NCBI RefSeq assembly: GCF_005048225.1
Contig: NZ_SUNI01000022.1
Span: 1 to 54,923, forward strand
Source of the DNA: Paracoccus gahaiensis
GTDB lineage: Bacteria > Pseudomonadota > Alphaproteobacteria > Rhodobacterales > Rhodobacteraceae
Length of the DNA stretch: 54,923 nt
Direction: 5' to 3'
Positions 18,881 through 29,138 of the stretch are shown piece after piece (within the stretch, counting starts at the first letter, position 1; every line of letters begins with the position of its first letter). The notes under the pieces were generated by a model that did no database searches, was not told the origin of the DNA, and saw nothing but the letters and a program-made list of their open reading frames with translations. Both the position numbers and the translations under genes were made by a program.

Positions 18881-19471
18881 ATGCAGACCACGACCCTTTC
18901 CTTTTCGAACCTTCACCACCACGGAGAGCTGTTCGCCAACCTGTTCCGCGCCCGCAAGCAAAGCTTCATCGTCCAGCAGAACTGGAGCCTGCCCGAATCC
19001 GAGGACATGGAGTTCGACCAGTACGACACCCCCCAAAGCCGCTGGATCGCCATCCATGACAAGGGCCTGATCCTGGCCGGCATCCGCCTGACGCCGACCT
19101 CGGCCCGGTGCGGCATCTATTCCTACATGATCCGCGATGCGCAGGAGGGGATCCTGGGCGGCTCGATCCCGCAGGATCTGCTGTATGACAAGGCGCCCGT
19201 CGATGCGCATGTCTGGGAATGCTCGCGCGTCTTCGTCAGCCATGCGATCCCGCAGGCCTATCGTCGCAAGGTCCATTTCGCGATGGTCGATGCGATGACC
19301 GGATCGGCCCGCGATCTGGGCGCCACGCAGCTGATCGCGCTGACCGGGTCGCACTGGCCGCGCTGGTACGGGCGCTGCGGCCTGACCGCAGCTGCGATCG
19401 GCCCCAAGATGCAGATCGACGACGGCGAGTTCCAGTGCGTCGCCATCGACCTGACCGCCAAGATGCACTAG
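18881..19471 (+). CDS. Acyl-homoserine-lactone synthase (LuxI family)
   Basis: A 196-residue protein that should make an N-acyl-homoserine lactone from S-adenosylmethionine and an acyl-ACP. LuxI-family landmarks are visible: R25 and F29 in RARKQSF, W35, the FDQYDT acidic motif at 45-50, R69 in AGIRLTP, and E113 with R116 in WECSRVFV. CCAGGAGTAGAAG precedes the start. It is in the same orientation as the luxR gene. The acyl chain cannot be told from sequence alone. Confidence 0.9.
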   Translation: MQTTTLSFSNLHHHGELFANLFRARKQSFIVQQNWSLPESEDMEFDQYDTPQSRWIAIHDKGLILAGIRLTPTSARCGIYSYMIRDAQEGILGGSIPQDLLYDKAPVDAHVWECSRVFVSHAIPQAYRRKVHFAMVDAMTGSARDLGATQLIALTGSHWPRWYGRCGLTAAAIGPKMQIDDGEFQCVAIDLTAKMH

Positions 19472-19505
19472 ACCCGGCAGGCAAGCGCCCGGAAGGGGAG
19501 CCGCC

Positions 19506-20822
19506 ATGGCCGATCTGTTCGACACTGCCCCGTCCTCGGACCCCGCGCCCGCGGCGGGGATCCGTCCTCTGGCCGACCGCATCCGGCCTGCGCGCCTGGC
19601 GCAGGTCATCGGGCAGGCCAAGGTGCTGGGCCCGGACGGACCTCTCGGCGCCATGCTGGGGGCGGGCAGCCTCTCCTCGCTGATCCTCTGGGGGCCGCCC
19701 GGCGTGGGCAAGACCACCATCGCGCGTCTGCTGGCGGACGAGACCGACCTGGCCTTCGTGCAGATCAGCGCGATCTTTACCGGCGTGCCCGACCTGCGCA
19801 AGGTCTTCGAGGCCGCCCGGCTGCGCCGCACCCAAGGCCGCGCCACGCTGCTGTTCGTGGACGAGATCCACCGTTTCAACAAGGCGCAGCAGGACAGCTT
19901 CCTGCCGCATATGGAGGATGGCACCATCCTTCTGGTCGGCGCCACGACCGAGAACCCGTCCTTCGAGCTGAACGCCGCGCTGATGTCGCGCGCGCAGGTG
20001 ATCGTGCTGGAGCGTCTGTCCCTGGCCGATCTGGAGCTGCTGGCCCAACGCGCCGAGCGGGAACTGGGCCGCAAGCTGCCGCTGGACGCCAAGGCCCGCG
20101 ACACGCTGCTGGAAATGGCGGATGGCGACGGCCGCGCCGCCCTGAACCTGATCGAGCAGGTGGCGGCGTGGAAGATCGCGGGCCCGATCGACCCCGACAC
20201 GCTGGCGCAGCGGCTGAACAAGCGCGCGGCGAAATACGACAAGTCTGGGGACGAGCATTTCAACCTGATCTCGGCCCTGCACAAGTCGGTGCGGGGCAGC
20301 GACCCCGATGCCGCGCTCTACTGGCTGGCGCGGATGCTGGAGGGGGGCGAGGATCCCCGCTATCTGGCCCGCCGCATCACCCGCATGGCGATCGAGGATA
20401 TCGGCCTGGCCGATCCTGCCGCTGCCCGGCACTGCCTGGATGCCTGGGCGCTGTACGAACGCTTGGGCTCGCCCGAGGGCGAGCTGGCCTTGGGGCAGGC
20501 GGTGATCTATCTGGCGTTGGCTCCGAAATCCAATGCCGGCTACGCCGCCTACAAGAACGCGCGGGCCGAGGCCAAGCGCACCGGCAGCCTGATGCCCCCC
20601 GCCCATATCCTGAACGCGCCCACCAAGATGATGAAGGATCAGGGCTATGGCACCGGCTATGCCTATGACCACGACGCCGAGGACGGGTTCAGCGGCCAGA
20701 ACTATTTCCCCGACGGGCTGAAGCGCCCGGTCCTCTATGTCCCGGTCGAGCGGGGCTTCGAACGCGAGCTGAAGCGCCGTCTGGACTGGTTCGTCAGCCA
20801 GCGGCTGAAGCGCGGCGGTTGA
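19506..20822 (+). CDS. rarA: Replication-associated recombination protein A (AAA+ ATPase)
   Basis: A 438-residue protein of the RarA/MgsA/WRNIP1 family, which acts at stalled replication forks. Walker A GPPGVGKT is at 63-70 and Walker B LLFVDEIH at 115-122. The C-terminal tetramerisation part includes YLARRITRMAIEDIGLAD and the motif APKSNAGYAAYKNARAE. GGAAGGGGAGCCGCC precedes the start. It opens a run with crcB, rluC and two more genes. Confidence 0.95.
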   Translation: MADLFDTAPSSDPAPAAGIRPLADRIRPARLAQVIGQAKVLGPDGPLGAMLGAGSLSSLILWGPPGVGKTTIARLLADETDLAFVQISAIFTGVPDLRKVFEAARLRRTQGRATLLFVDEIHRFNKAQQDSFLPHMEDGTILLVGATTENPSFELNAALMSRAQVIVLERLSLADLELLAQRAERELGRKLPLDAKARDTLLEMADGDGRAALNLIEQVAAWKIAGPIDPDTLAQRLNKRAAKYDKSGDEHFNLISALHKSVRGSDPDAALYWLARMLEGGEDPRYLARRITRMAIEDIGLADPAAARHCLDAWALYERLGSPEGELALGQAVIYLALAPKSNAGYAAYKNARAEAKRTGSLMPPAHILNAPTKMMKDQGYGTGYAYDHDAEDGFSGQNYFPDGLKRPVLYVPVERGFERELKRRLDWFVSQRLKRGG

Positions 20823-20853
20823 CTTTGCGGCCCTCCGGTCACAAGGACAGGCG

Positions 20854-21228
20854 ATGATGAATCCTTTCCTTCAGGTCGCCCTGGGTGGCTCGATAGGTGC
20901 GGTGGCCCGCTATTCGGTCTATCGTGCGATCGCTTGGCACGGGCCGGGCTTTCCCATCGGAACGGCACTGGTCAATATTCTGGGCAGCTTTCTGATGGGG
21001 CTGCTGGCGGTGGCCTGTGCCGAACGCTTCGGCCATCACTATGCGCCCCTTCTGCTGACCGGCGTTCTGGGGGGATTCACGACCTTTTCGGCCTTTTCGC
21101 TGGATGCGCTGACCCTGTGGGAACGCGGCCAGGTCTGGGGAATGGGGCTTTATATTCTGGTGTCGGTCGTGATGTCGCTGGTGGCGGTGATCGCGGGTCT
21201 GGCCGTTGGACGAGGACTTTGGGCATGA
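20854..21228 (+). CDS. crcB: Fluoride channel FluC/CrcB
   Basis: A 124-residue membrane protein with four hydrophobic segments. Motifs of the family are GGSIGAVARY at 11-20, N41 in ALVNILGSF, and GGFTTFSAFS at 73-82. Two such subunits form an antiparallel dimeric fluoride exporter. ATG repeats at 20854 and 20857, so the start is ambiguous by one residue. The 31-bp gap upstream is too short for a fluoride riboswitch. It overlaps rluC by ATGA. Confidence 0.95.
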   Translation: MMNPFLQVALGGSIGAVARYSVYRAIAWHGPGFPIGTALVNILGSFLMGLLAVACAERFGHHYAPLLLTGVLGGFTTFSAFSLDALTLWERGQVWGMGLYILVSVVMSLVAVIAGLAVGRGLWA

Positions 21229-22280
21229 GTGCCGTGCAGACCATCATGGTGGGCGACGACGACGCAGAGATGCGTCTGGACCGCTGGCTGAAGAAACGCT
21301 TTCCGCAGCTGTCGCAGGTGGCCATCGAGAAGATGTGCCGCAAGGGCGAGCTGCGTGTCGACGGGGGCCGCGTGAAGGCCGCCACCCGCATCGCTCCGGG
21401 GCAGGAGGTGCGCATCCCGCCGCTGCCCGACGCCCTGCCCGCAGCCGAGCGGTCCGAGCGGCCCTTGGGCCCCCGCGTCAGTGACAGCGACGAGCAGATG
21501 ATCCAGGCGGCTGTGCTGTGGAAGGACGAGCATATCATCGCCCTGAACAAGCCCCCGGGCCTGCCCAGCCAGGGCGGCAGCGGCCTGGGCGGGCGCCATG
21601 TGGACGGGCTGACCACGGCGCTGCTCTTCGGCTTCAAGGAGCGCCCTAAGCTGGTGCACCGGCTGGACAAGGACACCTCGGGCGTGCTGCTGCTGGCGCG
21701 CACCGATCGGGTGGCCCGTGCGCTGTCCGAGGCGTTCCGGTCGCGCACCACCCGCAAGATCTATTGGGCGGCGGTGGCGGGCGTGCCGCATCCACGCATG
21801 GGCACGATCCGCTACGGTCTGGTCAAGGGTGGGTCCGGGCGCGGCGGCGACAACGAGAAGATGATGGCCGTTCATCCCCGCGACATCGACAAGACCGAGG
21901 GCGCCAAGCGCGCCACCACCGATTATGCGGTTCTGGACGCCCTGGCCACGCGGGCCAGCTGGTGCGCGCTGGTGCCGATCACCGGGCGTACCCATCAGCT
22001 GCGCGCGCATATGGCCGAGCTGGGCCATCCCATCGTTGGCGACGGCAAGTATGGCGGCTCGGGGCAGGAGAACCTGGGCGATGGCTGGGGCGCGCAGCTG
22101 GGCGGCGAGATCAGCAAGAAGCTGCACCTGCATGCGCGATCCATCACCTTCGACCATCCGATCACCAAGAAGCGCATGACCATCACCGCGCCCTTGCCCG
22201 AGCATATGGGCCGGACGTGGAAATCCGTGGGCTGGCACGAGAACGACGTGCCCGACGATCCGTTCGCGGAGGTCGAATGA
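21225..22280 (+). CDS. rluC: 23S rRNA pseudouridine synthase (RluC/RluD family)
   Basis: A 351-residue protein with an N-terminal S4 RNA-binding domain (about 15-65, LDRWLKKRFPQLSQ) and a pseudouridine synthase core. The catalytic motif HRLDKDTSG is at 145-153 with D148 as the expected nucleophile. GRTHQLRAHMAELGHPI is the second signature. It is coupled to crcB and to the HAD gene by ATGA overlaps, so the upstream in-frame ATG at 20934 inside crcB is rejected. Confidence 0.92.
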   Translation: MSAVQTIMVGDDDAEMRLDRWLKKRFPQLSQVAIEKMCRKGELRVDGGRVKAATRIAPGQEVRIPPLPDALPAAERSERPLGPRVSDSDEQMIQAAVLWKDEHIIALNKPPGLPSQGGSGLGGRHVDGLTTALLFGFKERPKLVHRLDKDTSGVLLLARTDRVARALSEAFRSRTTRKIYWAAVAGVPHPRMGTIRYGLVKGGSGRGGDNEKMMAVHPRDIDKTEGAKRATTDYAVLDALATRASWCALVPITGRTHQLRAHMAELGHPIVGDGKYGGSGQENLGDGWGAQLGGEISKKLHLHARSITFDHPITKKRMTITAPLPEHMGRTWKSVGWHENDVPDDPFAEVE

Positions 22281-22933
22281 GGCTGGTCGTCTTCGATGTC
22301 GACGGCACGCTGATCGACAGCCAGACCCATATCTACCACGCGATGAGCTTCGGCTTTGCCTCGGTCGGGCTGGAACCGCTGCCCAAGGCGCAGGTCCTGT
22401 CCATCGTGGGCCTGTCGCTGCCCGTCGCGGTCGCGCAGCTGGCGCCCGAGGCGGATCCCGACACGCAGGCGCGCATCGTGGCGGGCTACAAGGACAGCTT
22501 CATGCGGGCACGGCTGGACCATGCGGCGCCGCTCTATGATGGGGCGATGGACTGTCTGGACCGGCTGGCCGGGCGCGACGACCTGATCCTGGCGGTGGCC
22601 ACGGGCAAGTCGCGCCGGGGGCTGGACGCGATGATCGCCGCGCATGGGCTGCAGGGGCGGTTTCTCAGCCTGCAGACGGCGGACGGCCACCCGTCGAAGC
22701 CGCATCCCTCAATGCTGCAGGCGGCGCTGGCCGAGACGGGGACCGAGGTCGCGCGCGCGGTGATGATCGGCGATACCAGCTTCGACATGGAGATGGCACG
22801 CGCGGCCGGGATGACGGGCTTTGGCGTCAGCTGGGGCTATCACCCCGTCGCGGCGCTGACGCAGGCCGGAGCTGCGCGGATCACCGACGATTTCGCGACC
22901 CTGACGCAGGCCATCGAGGAGTGGGCGGCATGA
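22277..22933 (+). CDS. HAD-superfamily hydrolase (subfamily IA)
   Basis: A 218-residue protein starting MRLVVFDVDGTLIDS, with motif I DVDGT at 7-11, a TGK motif in AVATGKSRRG, and motif IV GDTSFDMEMA. These are phosphoglycolate-phosphatase-like enzymes; the substrate cannot be assigned. It is translationally coupled on both sides by 4-bp overlaps. Confidence 0.88.
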   Translation: MRLVVFDVDGTLIDSQTHIYHAMSFGFASVGLEPLPKAQVLSIVGLSLPVAVAQLAPEADPDTQARIVAGYKDSFMRARLDHAAPLYDGAMDCLDRLAGRDDLILAVATGKSRRGLDAMIAAHGLQGRFLSLQTADGHPSKPHPSMLQAALAETGTEVARAVMIGDTSFDMEMARAAGMTGFGVSWGYHPVAALTQAGAARITDDFATLTQAIEEWAA

Positions 22934-23643
22934 GCGAATGGAAGGCCCGGCGGTTCTGGACGACCGTCACTCTGCGCGCGGCCGAGGGCGGGGTCGAGAT
23001 CCTTCTGGACGACCGCCAGCTGCTGACCCCGAACAAGCACCGCCTGATCCTGCCGACCGAGAGGCTGGCCCGCGCCCTGGCCGCCGAATGGGAGGCGCAG
23101 CAGGGCACGATCGATCCCCGGACCATGCCGCTGACCCGCGCCGCCAATTCGGCGGTCGAAAAGGTCGCTCCGCAGGCCGAGGGTGTCGCTGCCATGCTTG
23201 CTGAATATGGCGGCACCGACCTGCTGTGTTATCGGGCAACCGAACCCGAGCTGCTGATCGCCCGGCAGGCGGCGGACTGGGATCCGCTGATCGATTGGGC
23301 GGCGACCCATCTGCGCGCGCCGCTGCGCATCACCCATGGGGTCATTCCCGTCGATCAGGATCCGGCCGCGCTGGCCCGCCTGCGGGCGCAGATCGACGCG
23401 CTGGACCTGTACGGGCTGACTGCGCTGCACGATCTGGTCACGATCCCGGGCTCTCTGGTGCTGGGGCTGGCGGTCGTGGCCGGGCGCATCGACGGGGCCG
23501 AGGCGCACCGCCTGTCGCGCATCGACGAGGATTTCCAGATCGAACGGTGGGGGGGCGACGACGAGGCGCGCGAGGCCGCCGAGGGCCGCCGGATGGCCAT
23601 CGAGTGGGCAGAACGCCTGTGGATGCTTTCGCGGCCCGATTGA
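22930..23643 (+). CDS. ATP12-family F1-ATPase assembly chaperone
   Basis: A 237-residue protein starting MSEWKARRFWTTVTLR. Family landmarks are LDDRQLLTPNKHRLILPT, AAEWEAQQGTIDPRTMPLTR (key residues EW and PLTR) and TDLLCYRA. In mitochondria ATP12 chaperones the F1 alpha subunit; alphaproteobacterial homologues are assumed to do the same. ATGA overlap with the HAD gene fixes the start. Confidence 0.9.
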   Translation: MSEWKARRFWTTVTLRAAEGGVEILLDDRQLLTPNKHRLILPTERLARALAAEWEAQQGTIDPRTMPLTRAANSAVEKVAPQAEGVAAMLAEYGGTDLLCYRATEPELLIARQAADWDPLIDWAATHLRAPLRITHGVIPVDQDPAALARLRAQIDALDLYGLTALHDLVTIPGSLVLGLAVVAGRIDGAEAHRLSRIDEDFQIERWGGDDEAREAAEGRRMAIEWAERLWMLSRPD

Positions 23644-23670
23644 AAGACTCCCCCATTCCCGACGGGGTTC

Positions 23671-23698
23671 TTGACGCGTGAACTTGTATCGGCACAAT
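23671..23698 (+). promoter_or_regulatory. Promoter of the aap/bzt operon
   Basis: TTGACG (23671-23676) and CACAAT (23693-23698) are separated by 16 nt, or 17 nt to ACAATA. It is the clear best match in the spacer and lies 114 bp before aapJ. A small GGGCCCT/AGGGCCC hairpin (23740-23755) lies in the leader. Confidence 0.55.
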
Positions 23699-23811
23699 AC
23701 CGCCTAATAGGACGGCAGTTCGCCGTGCTATGCCGACAAGGGCCCTCAAGGGCCCGCACTGCCTCTGCCGGCCCCTCGCGGTCCGACAGGGGCTCCAACA
23801 CAGAGGTAGCA

Positions 23812-24840
23812 ATGAAAAAATCGGTTTTCCTGGGAACGGTGGCCGCGACAACGGTGCTGGCAAGCATGGCGATGGCTCAGGAGGGAGGGGCGACCCTTGC
23901 TCAGGTCATGGAGCGTGACGAGCTGAACTGCGGCGTCAATACCGGTCTCGTGGGCTTTGCTGCCCCGGATGCCAATGGCAACTGGACGGGCTTCGACGTC
24001 GCCTATTGCCGCGCGCTGGCCGCCGCCGTGCTGGGCGATCCCGACAAGGTCTCGTTCGTGCCGACCACCGGCCAGACGCGCTTCACCGCGCTCAGCTCGG
24101 GCGAAGTGGACGTGCTGGCCCGCAACTCGACCTGGACCTATTCGCGCGACACCGACCTGGCGCTGGATTTCGTGGGCGTCAACTATTACGACGGCCAGGG
24201 CTTCATGGTGAGCCGCGAGCTGGGCGTGACCTCGGCCAAGGAGCTGGACGGTGCGACCATCTGCATCCAGACCGGCACGACGACCGAGCTGAACCTGGCC
24301 GACTATTTCCGCGCCAACCAGATGGACTACACGCCCGTCAACATCGACAGCAATGCCGAGGGCGAACAGCAGTACATGGCCGGGGCCTGCGACGCCTACA
24401 CGACCGATGCCTCGGGACTTGCGGCCACGCGGGCGGCCTTTGCCGATCCGGAAAGCCACATCATCCTGCCCGAGATCATCTCGAAGGAACCGCTTGGCCC
24501 GGCCGTGCGCCATGGCGACAACAACTGGGGCGACATCGCCCGCTGGACGCTGAACGCGCTGATCGCCGCCGAGGAATACGGCGTCACCTCGCGCAACATC
24601 GAGGAGCTGGTGCGGTCCTCGACCAACCCGGAAGTCCAGCGCCTGCTGGGCACGACTGACGAGCTGGGCGCCATGATGGGCCTGGACGCCGAATGGGCGC
24701 GCCGCGCGATCCTGGCCAATGGCAACTATGGCGAGATCTTCGCCGCCAATATCGGCGAGCAGACCCCGATCGGTCTGGCGCGCGGCCTGAACGCGCAGTG
24801 GACGCAGGGCGGCCTTCTGTACGCGCAGCCCTTCCGCTGA
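23812..24840 (+). CDS. aapJ: Amino-acid ABC transporter, periplasmic binding protein
   Basis: A 342-residue protein starting MKKSVFLGTVAATTVLASMA, a Sec signal peptide with likely cleavage after AMA (residue 22). Binding-protein family 3 features include LNCGVNTGLVGFAAPDANG, SGEVDVLARNSTWTYSRD and EPLGPAVRHGDNNW. It resembles AapJ/BztA, which bind glutamate, glutamine, aspartate and asparagine in rhizobia and Rhodobacter. CACAGAGGTAGCA precedes the start. It is the first gene of a four-gene transporter operon. Confidence 0.93.
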   Translation: MKKSVFLGTVAATTVLASMAMAQEGGATLAQVMERDELNCGVNTGLVGFAAPDANGNWTGFDVAYCRALAAAVLGDPDKVSFVPTTGQTRFTALSSGEVDVLARNSTWTYSRDTDLALDFVGVNYYDGQGFMVSRELGVTSAKELDGATICIQTGTTTELNLADYFRANQMDYTPVNIDSNAEGEQQYMAGACDAYTTDASGLAATRAAFADPESHIILPEIISKEPLGPAVRHGDNNWGDIARWTLNALIAAEEYGVTSRNIEELVRSSTNPEVQRLLGTTDELGAMMGLDAEWARRAILANGNYGEIFAANIGEQTPIGLARGLNAQWTQGGLLYAQPFR

Positions 24841-24855
24841 TCGGCTGACACGACC

Positions 24856-24889
24856 GGTGCCGGCCCCCGCGGGGGCCGGCACCTTCTTC
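24856..24889 (+). other. 28-bp perfect palindrome between aapJ and aapQ
   Basis: Positions 24856-24868 and 24871-24883 are exact inverted repeats of 13 nt around GC, followed by TTCTTC. As RNA it forms a very stable stem. It may protect aapJ mRNA from 3' decay or partly terminate, which would give more binding protein than permease. Confidence 0.6.
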
Positions 24890-24954
24890 GCAACGAGACG
24901 ACCGACCTTAAACGACCGGCGCAAAGCCGGCTGGCGGTGACAGGGGAAAAGAAG

Positions 24955-26211
24955 ATGACGGACGTCCCGGCCCCGGCGCATGCGCCGTTCCGGCTGAGCA
25001 TGCTGGTCAATGACCGGCGGTATCGGTCGCTGACCTTTCAGGTCATCGTGTTCATCCTGGTCATGGCCGCCGGCTGGTGGCTGATCGACAACACGATCCG
25101 CAACCTGGCCCTGATGGGCAAGAGCTTCGATTTCGGGTTTCTGTGGAGCCGCGCGGGATACGACATCTCGCAGACGCCGATCCCCTATACCGCCGATGAC
25201 ACGCATCTGCGCGCCTCGGTCGTGGGGCTCTTGAACACGCTGATCGTGGCGGTGCTGGGCTGCATCGCGGCCACCGTGCTGGGCGTGATCGTGGGTGTGT
25301 CGCGCCTGTCGAAAAGCTGGCTCTTCGCGCGGCTGATGACTGTCTTTGTCGAGATCTTCCGCAACATGCCGCTGCTGCTGTGGATCCTGATCGTCTATGC
25401 GATCTTCACCGAGATCATGCCGCCGCCCAACGCCTATCGCGGCGACGATCCCGCCGCCTCGATGATCTTCTTCGACCATGTGGCGCTGACCAACCGTTAT
25501 ACCTCGATCCCGACGCTGGCGATGACCAACGATCCCGGGTCGCTGGACCTGGGCGCACGCATCACCTTCAACTGGGCGACCATCGCCTTCGTCGTGGCGC
25601 TGGTCGGCGGCTGGTTCATTCGCCGCGCGATCCTGTCCCATGCGCAGACCATGCAGGACCGCACCGGCGACCGCCCGGTGACCTGGTGGAAGAACCTGGC
25701 CGTGATGACCGTGCCCTCGCTGGTCCTGATCTGGGTCTTCGGCCTGCATTTCGAGGCGCCGAGCCTGCAGGGCTTCAACTTCACCGGCGGGCTGAACGTG
25801 TCGAACTCGCTGGTCGCGCTGTGGCTGGCGCTGACGCTGTATACCGCCGCCTTCATCGCCGAGATCGTGCGCGCGGGCATCCTGTCGGTCAGCCGGGGCC
25901 AGTCCGAGGCAGCCTTTGCCCTGGGCCTGCGCCCGAACCGCACGATGAACCTGGTGATCCTGCCGCAGGCGCTGCGGGTGATCATTCCGCCGCTGATCTC
26001 GCAATACCTGAACCTGACCAAGAACAGTTCGCTGGCCATCGCGGTCGGCTACATGGATCTGCGTGGTACGCTTGGCGGCACCACGCTGAACCAGACGGGC
26101 CGCGAGCTGGAGGCCATCGTGCTGATGATGCTGACCTATCTGGTGCTCAGCCTGATCATCTCGTCGGGGATGAATGTCTTCAACGCCCGCGTCAAGCTGA
26201 AGGAACGGTAA
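24955..26211 (+). CDS. aapQ: Amino-acid ABC transporter permease (AapQ/BztB type)
   Basis: A 418-residue inner-membrane protein starting MTDVPAPAHAPFRLSML. The start at 24955 is preferred over GTG at 24937 because CAGGGGAAAAGAAG precedes it. The permease signature with the EAA-loop glycine is SRGQSEAAFALGLRPNRTMNL. The central insertion between transmembrane segments is typical of this subfamily. aapM starts one base after its stop. Confidence 0.93.
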   Translation: MTDVPAPAHAPFRLSMLVNDRRYRSLTFQVIVFILVMAAGWWLIDNTIRNLALMGKSFDFGFLWSRAGYDISQTPIPYTADDTHLRASVVGLLNTLIVAVLGCIAATVLGVIVGVSRLSKSWLFARLMTVFVEIFRNMPLLLWILIVYAIFTEIMPPPNAYRGDDPAASMIFFDHVALTNRYTSIPTLAMTNDPGSLDLGARITFNWATIAFVVALVGGWFIRRAILSHAQTMQDRTGDRPVTWWKNLAVMTVPSLVLIWVFGLHFEAPSLQGFNFTGGLNVSNSLVALWLALTLYTAAFIAEIVRAGILSVSRGQSEAAFALGLRPNRTMNLVILPQALRVIIPPLISQYLNLTKNSSLAIAVGYMDLRGTLGGTTLNQTGRELEAIVLMMLTYLVLSLIISSGMNVFNARVKLKER

Positions 26212-26212
26212 G

Positions 26213-27667
26213 ATGAGCGACACCCATGCCCAGACCGTTCCCTTCGTCCGCGACACGATGCTGCCTTCTGCCGCGCCGCCGATCCGCGAATCGGGGGCGG
26301 TCAGATGGATGCGCGAGAATCTGTTCTCGGGCCCGGTGAACACGATCCTGACCCTGCTGGGGCTGCTGATCGTCTGGTTCCTGATCGCGACCTTCTGGGA
26401 CTGGTTCGCCCATTCGGTCTGGAACGCCTCCAGCCTGAACGAGTGCCGCGAGATCATCACCGCCACCTGGGGCGACACTGCGCGCGGCGCCTGCTTCGCG
26501 GTGATCCGCGAGCGCTGGAACCAGTACCTGTTCGGCTTCTATCCCAGAGAGCTTTACTGGCGCCCGACCATGACCTTCGGGCTGCTGATGGTCGCGCTGG
26601 CGCCGGTGCTCTTCTCGGCCTCGCTGACCATCCGCCGGGTGGTGCTGGCGATCACCGCCGTCGTCACACTGTGGGCGATGGTGGTGCTGGGCGCCCCGGT
26701 GGTCTGGCTGGCCTTTGCCGTGCTGGTGCTGGCCGGCGGCGGCTACCTGTCCGAGCGCAACATCACCTGGCTTCTGCCCTTCTCGGCCCTCTACCCGCTG
26801 CTGGGGGTGTGGCTGCTATGGGGCGGCAGCCTGTGGGGGCCGATCTTCGTGCTGGTCGGGCCGGCCCTGGGATGGGTCGCCTGGAGGCTGCTGTCGCGGG
26901 TGTCCGGGCTGCTGGCCACGGTGGCGGCGATCCTGGTCACGCTGGTCTTCTGGATGGTCCTCGCGGGGGACGCGACGGGCGATGCCGAGCGGATGCTGTC
27001 GCTGTCCATCGAATCGGTGCGCTCGGACCGCTTCGGCGGCTTCCTTCTGTCGCTGACCATCGGGGTGGCGGGCATCGCGCTGTCGCTGCCCCTGGGCATC
27101 GTGCTGGCGCTGGCGCGGCAGTCGGACATGTTTCTGATCAAGTCTCTGTCGGTGATCTTCATCGAGTTCATCCGCGGCGTGCCGCTGATCACCCTGCTGT
27201 TCGTGGCCTCGCTGCTGCTGAACTATTTCCTGCCGCCGGGGACCAGCTTCGACATCATCCTGCGGGTCATCATCATGGTGACGATCTTTGCCGCCGCCTA
27301 CATGGCCGAGGTGATCCGCGGCGGCCTGGCCGCCCTGCCCAAGGGCCAGTACGAGGCCGCCGACGCCCTGGGGCTGGACTACTGGAAGGCGCAGCGGCTG
27401 ATCGTGCTGCCGCAGGCGCTGAAGATCTCGATCCCGGGGATCGTCTCGACCTTCATCGGCATGTTCAAGGACACCACGCTGGTGACCTTCGTGGGCCTCT
27501 ATGACCCGCTGAAATCCATGTCGGACGCGGTGCGCGCCAATATCGAATGGAAGGGCATCTACTGGGAGCCGTTCATCTTCGTGGGCGGCATCTTCTTTCT
27601 CATCTGCTTCGGCATGTCGCGATACTCGATGTATCTGGAACGCCGTCTGCAACGTGACCACAGGTAA
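26213..27667 (+). CDS. aapM: Amino-acid ABC transporter permease (AapM/BztC type)
   Basis: A 484-residue inner-membrane protein with an extended hydrophobic N-terminal half and a permease core whose EAA-type loop is [20 protein letters not shown]. It pairs with AapQ as the transmembrane half of the importer. The extra central membrane segments are as expected for the BztC type. It is placed 1 bp after aapQ and 11 bp before aapP. Confidence 0.93.
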   Translation: MSDTHAQTVPFVRDTMLPSAAPPIRESGAVRWMRENLFSGPVNTILTLLGLLIVWFLIATFWDWFAHSVWNASSLNECREIITATWGDTARGACFAVIRERWNQYLFGFYPRELYWRPTMTFGLLMVALAPVLFSASLTIRRVVLAITAVVTLWAMVVLGAPVVWLAFAVLVLAGGGYLSERNITWLLPFSALYPLLGVWLLWGGSLWGPIFVLVGPALGWVAWRLLSRVSGLLATVAAILVTLVFWMVLAGDATGDAERMLSLSIESVRSDRFGGFLLSLTIGVAGIALSLPLGIVLALARQSDMFLIKSLSVIFIEFIRGVPLITLLFVASLLLNYFLPPGTSFDIILRVIIMVTIFAAAYMAEVIRGGLAALPKGQYEAADALGLDYWKAQRLIVLPQALKISIPGIVSTFIGMFKDTTLVTFVGLYDPLKSMSDAVRANIEWKGIYWEPFIFVGGIFFLICFGMSRYSMYLERRLQRDHR

Positions 27668-27678
27668 GGACCGGCGCC

Positions 27679-28467
<789 letters not shown>

Positions 28468-28480
28468 CGGCGCAGGGGGA

Positions 28481-28520
28481 GGGGGGCTCTGCCCCCCGCT
28501 GCGCTCCCCCCGGGATATTT
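28481..28520 (+). repeat. Dispersed intergenic hairpin repeat, copy 2
   Basis: GGGGGGC, TCT, GCCCCCC, a short GC spacer and CCCCCCGGGATATTT match the core of the element at 1262-1325. As there, it lies directly downstream of a plus-strand gene. It may act as a transcription or mRNA 3'-end element. Confidence 0.7.
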
Positions 28521-28542
28521 GTGGACCGTCGCAGGGGTGGGG

Positions 28543-29061
28543 TCAGATGCGGCCGTCGAGGCGGATGAAATCCATCACGCTGCCCTCGCCGGGGCGGATC
28601 TGGTCCCACGCGTCCACCTGGAAGTCGACGACCAGCGTCGCGGCGGTCGGATAGCGGCGGAAGTCCGGATCCATCGGCAGGCGGGCCGGCAAGAGCGCGG
28701 CCAGGTCCGAGATGCCGGGATTGTGGCCCAGCATCATCACCGTGGGCATGGTCGCGGTCTTCAGGATCGCCATCATCCGGTCGGCGCCTGCTTGGTAGAG
28801 GCCGGGCTCGATCCGCATGACCGGGCGCACCTCGAGCGGCGCGCCGGCGAGGACCGCCCAGGTTTCCTGCGTGCGGGCCGAGGAGGAGCAGAGCACCTCT
28901 TCGGGCTCGTAGCCCCGGCTGGCCATCCAGTCCCCGAGCGCGCGCGCCGAGCGGCGGCCGCGGTCGTTCAGGGGCCGGTCATGGTCGTCCAGCAGGGGGT
29001 CGTCCCAGGCCGATTTCGCATGGCGGGTCAGGATCAGGCGTCGGTGTCCGAGTGGGGTCAT
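28543..29061 (-). CDS. Histidine phosphatase family protein (SixA-like)
   Basis: A 172-residue protein starting MTPLGHRRLILTRHAKSAW. The catalytic RH is at 13-14 and the second histidine is in GHNPG (H113). Small single-domain members such as SixA dephosphorylate phospho-histidine in phosphotransfer proteins; the substrate here is unknown. It lies 77 bp downstream of argB on the same strand. Confidence 0.88.
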   Translation of the reverse strand: MTPLGHRRLILTRHAKSAWDDPLLDDHDRPLNDRGRRSARALGDWMASRGYEPEEVLCSSSARTQETWAVLAGAPLEVRPVMRIEPGLYQAGADRMMAILKTATMPTVMMLGHNPGISDLAALLPARLPMDPDFRRYPTAATLVVDFQVDAWDQIRPGEGSVMDFIRLDGRI

Positions 29062-29138
29062 GAAGGGTCTGCCTCTTGTGCCATGCCGTCAGTTCCAGCA
29101 GCCTGCCACAGGCGTTGCCGGTCCGGCAAGCAGTCAGG

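Noticed and set aside
20823..20853. Fluoride riboswitch before crcB
   Set aside because: The gap is 31 nt, too short for the aptamer, and no typical pseudoknot sequence is seen.
23746..26478. 910-residue open frame on the minus strand
   Set aside because: Opposite aapJ and aapQ, with many His/Arg/Gln residues as expected from the reverse of GC-rich codons.
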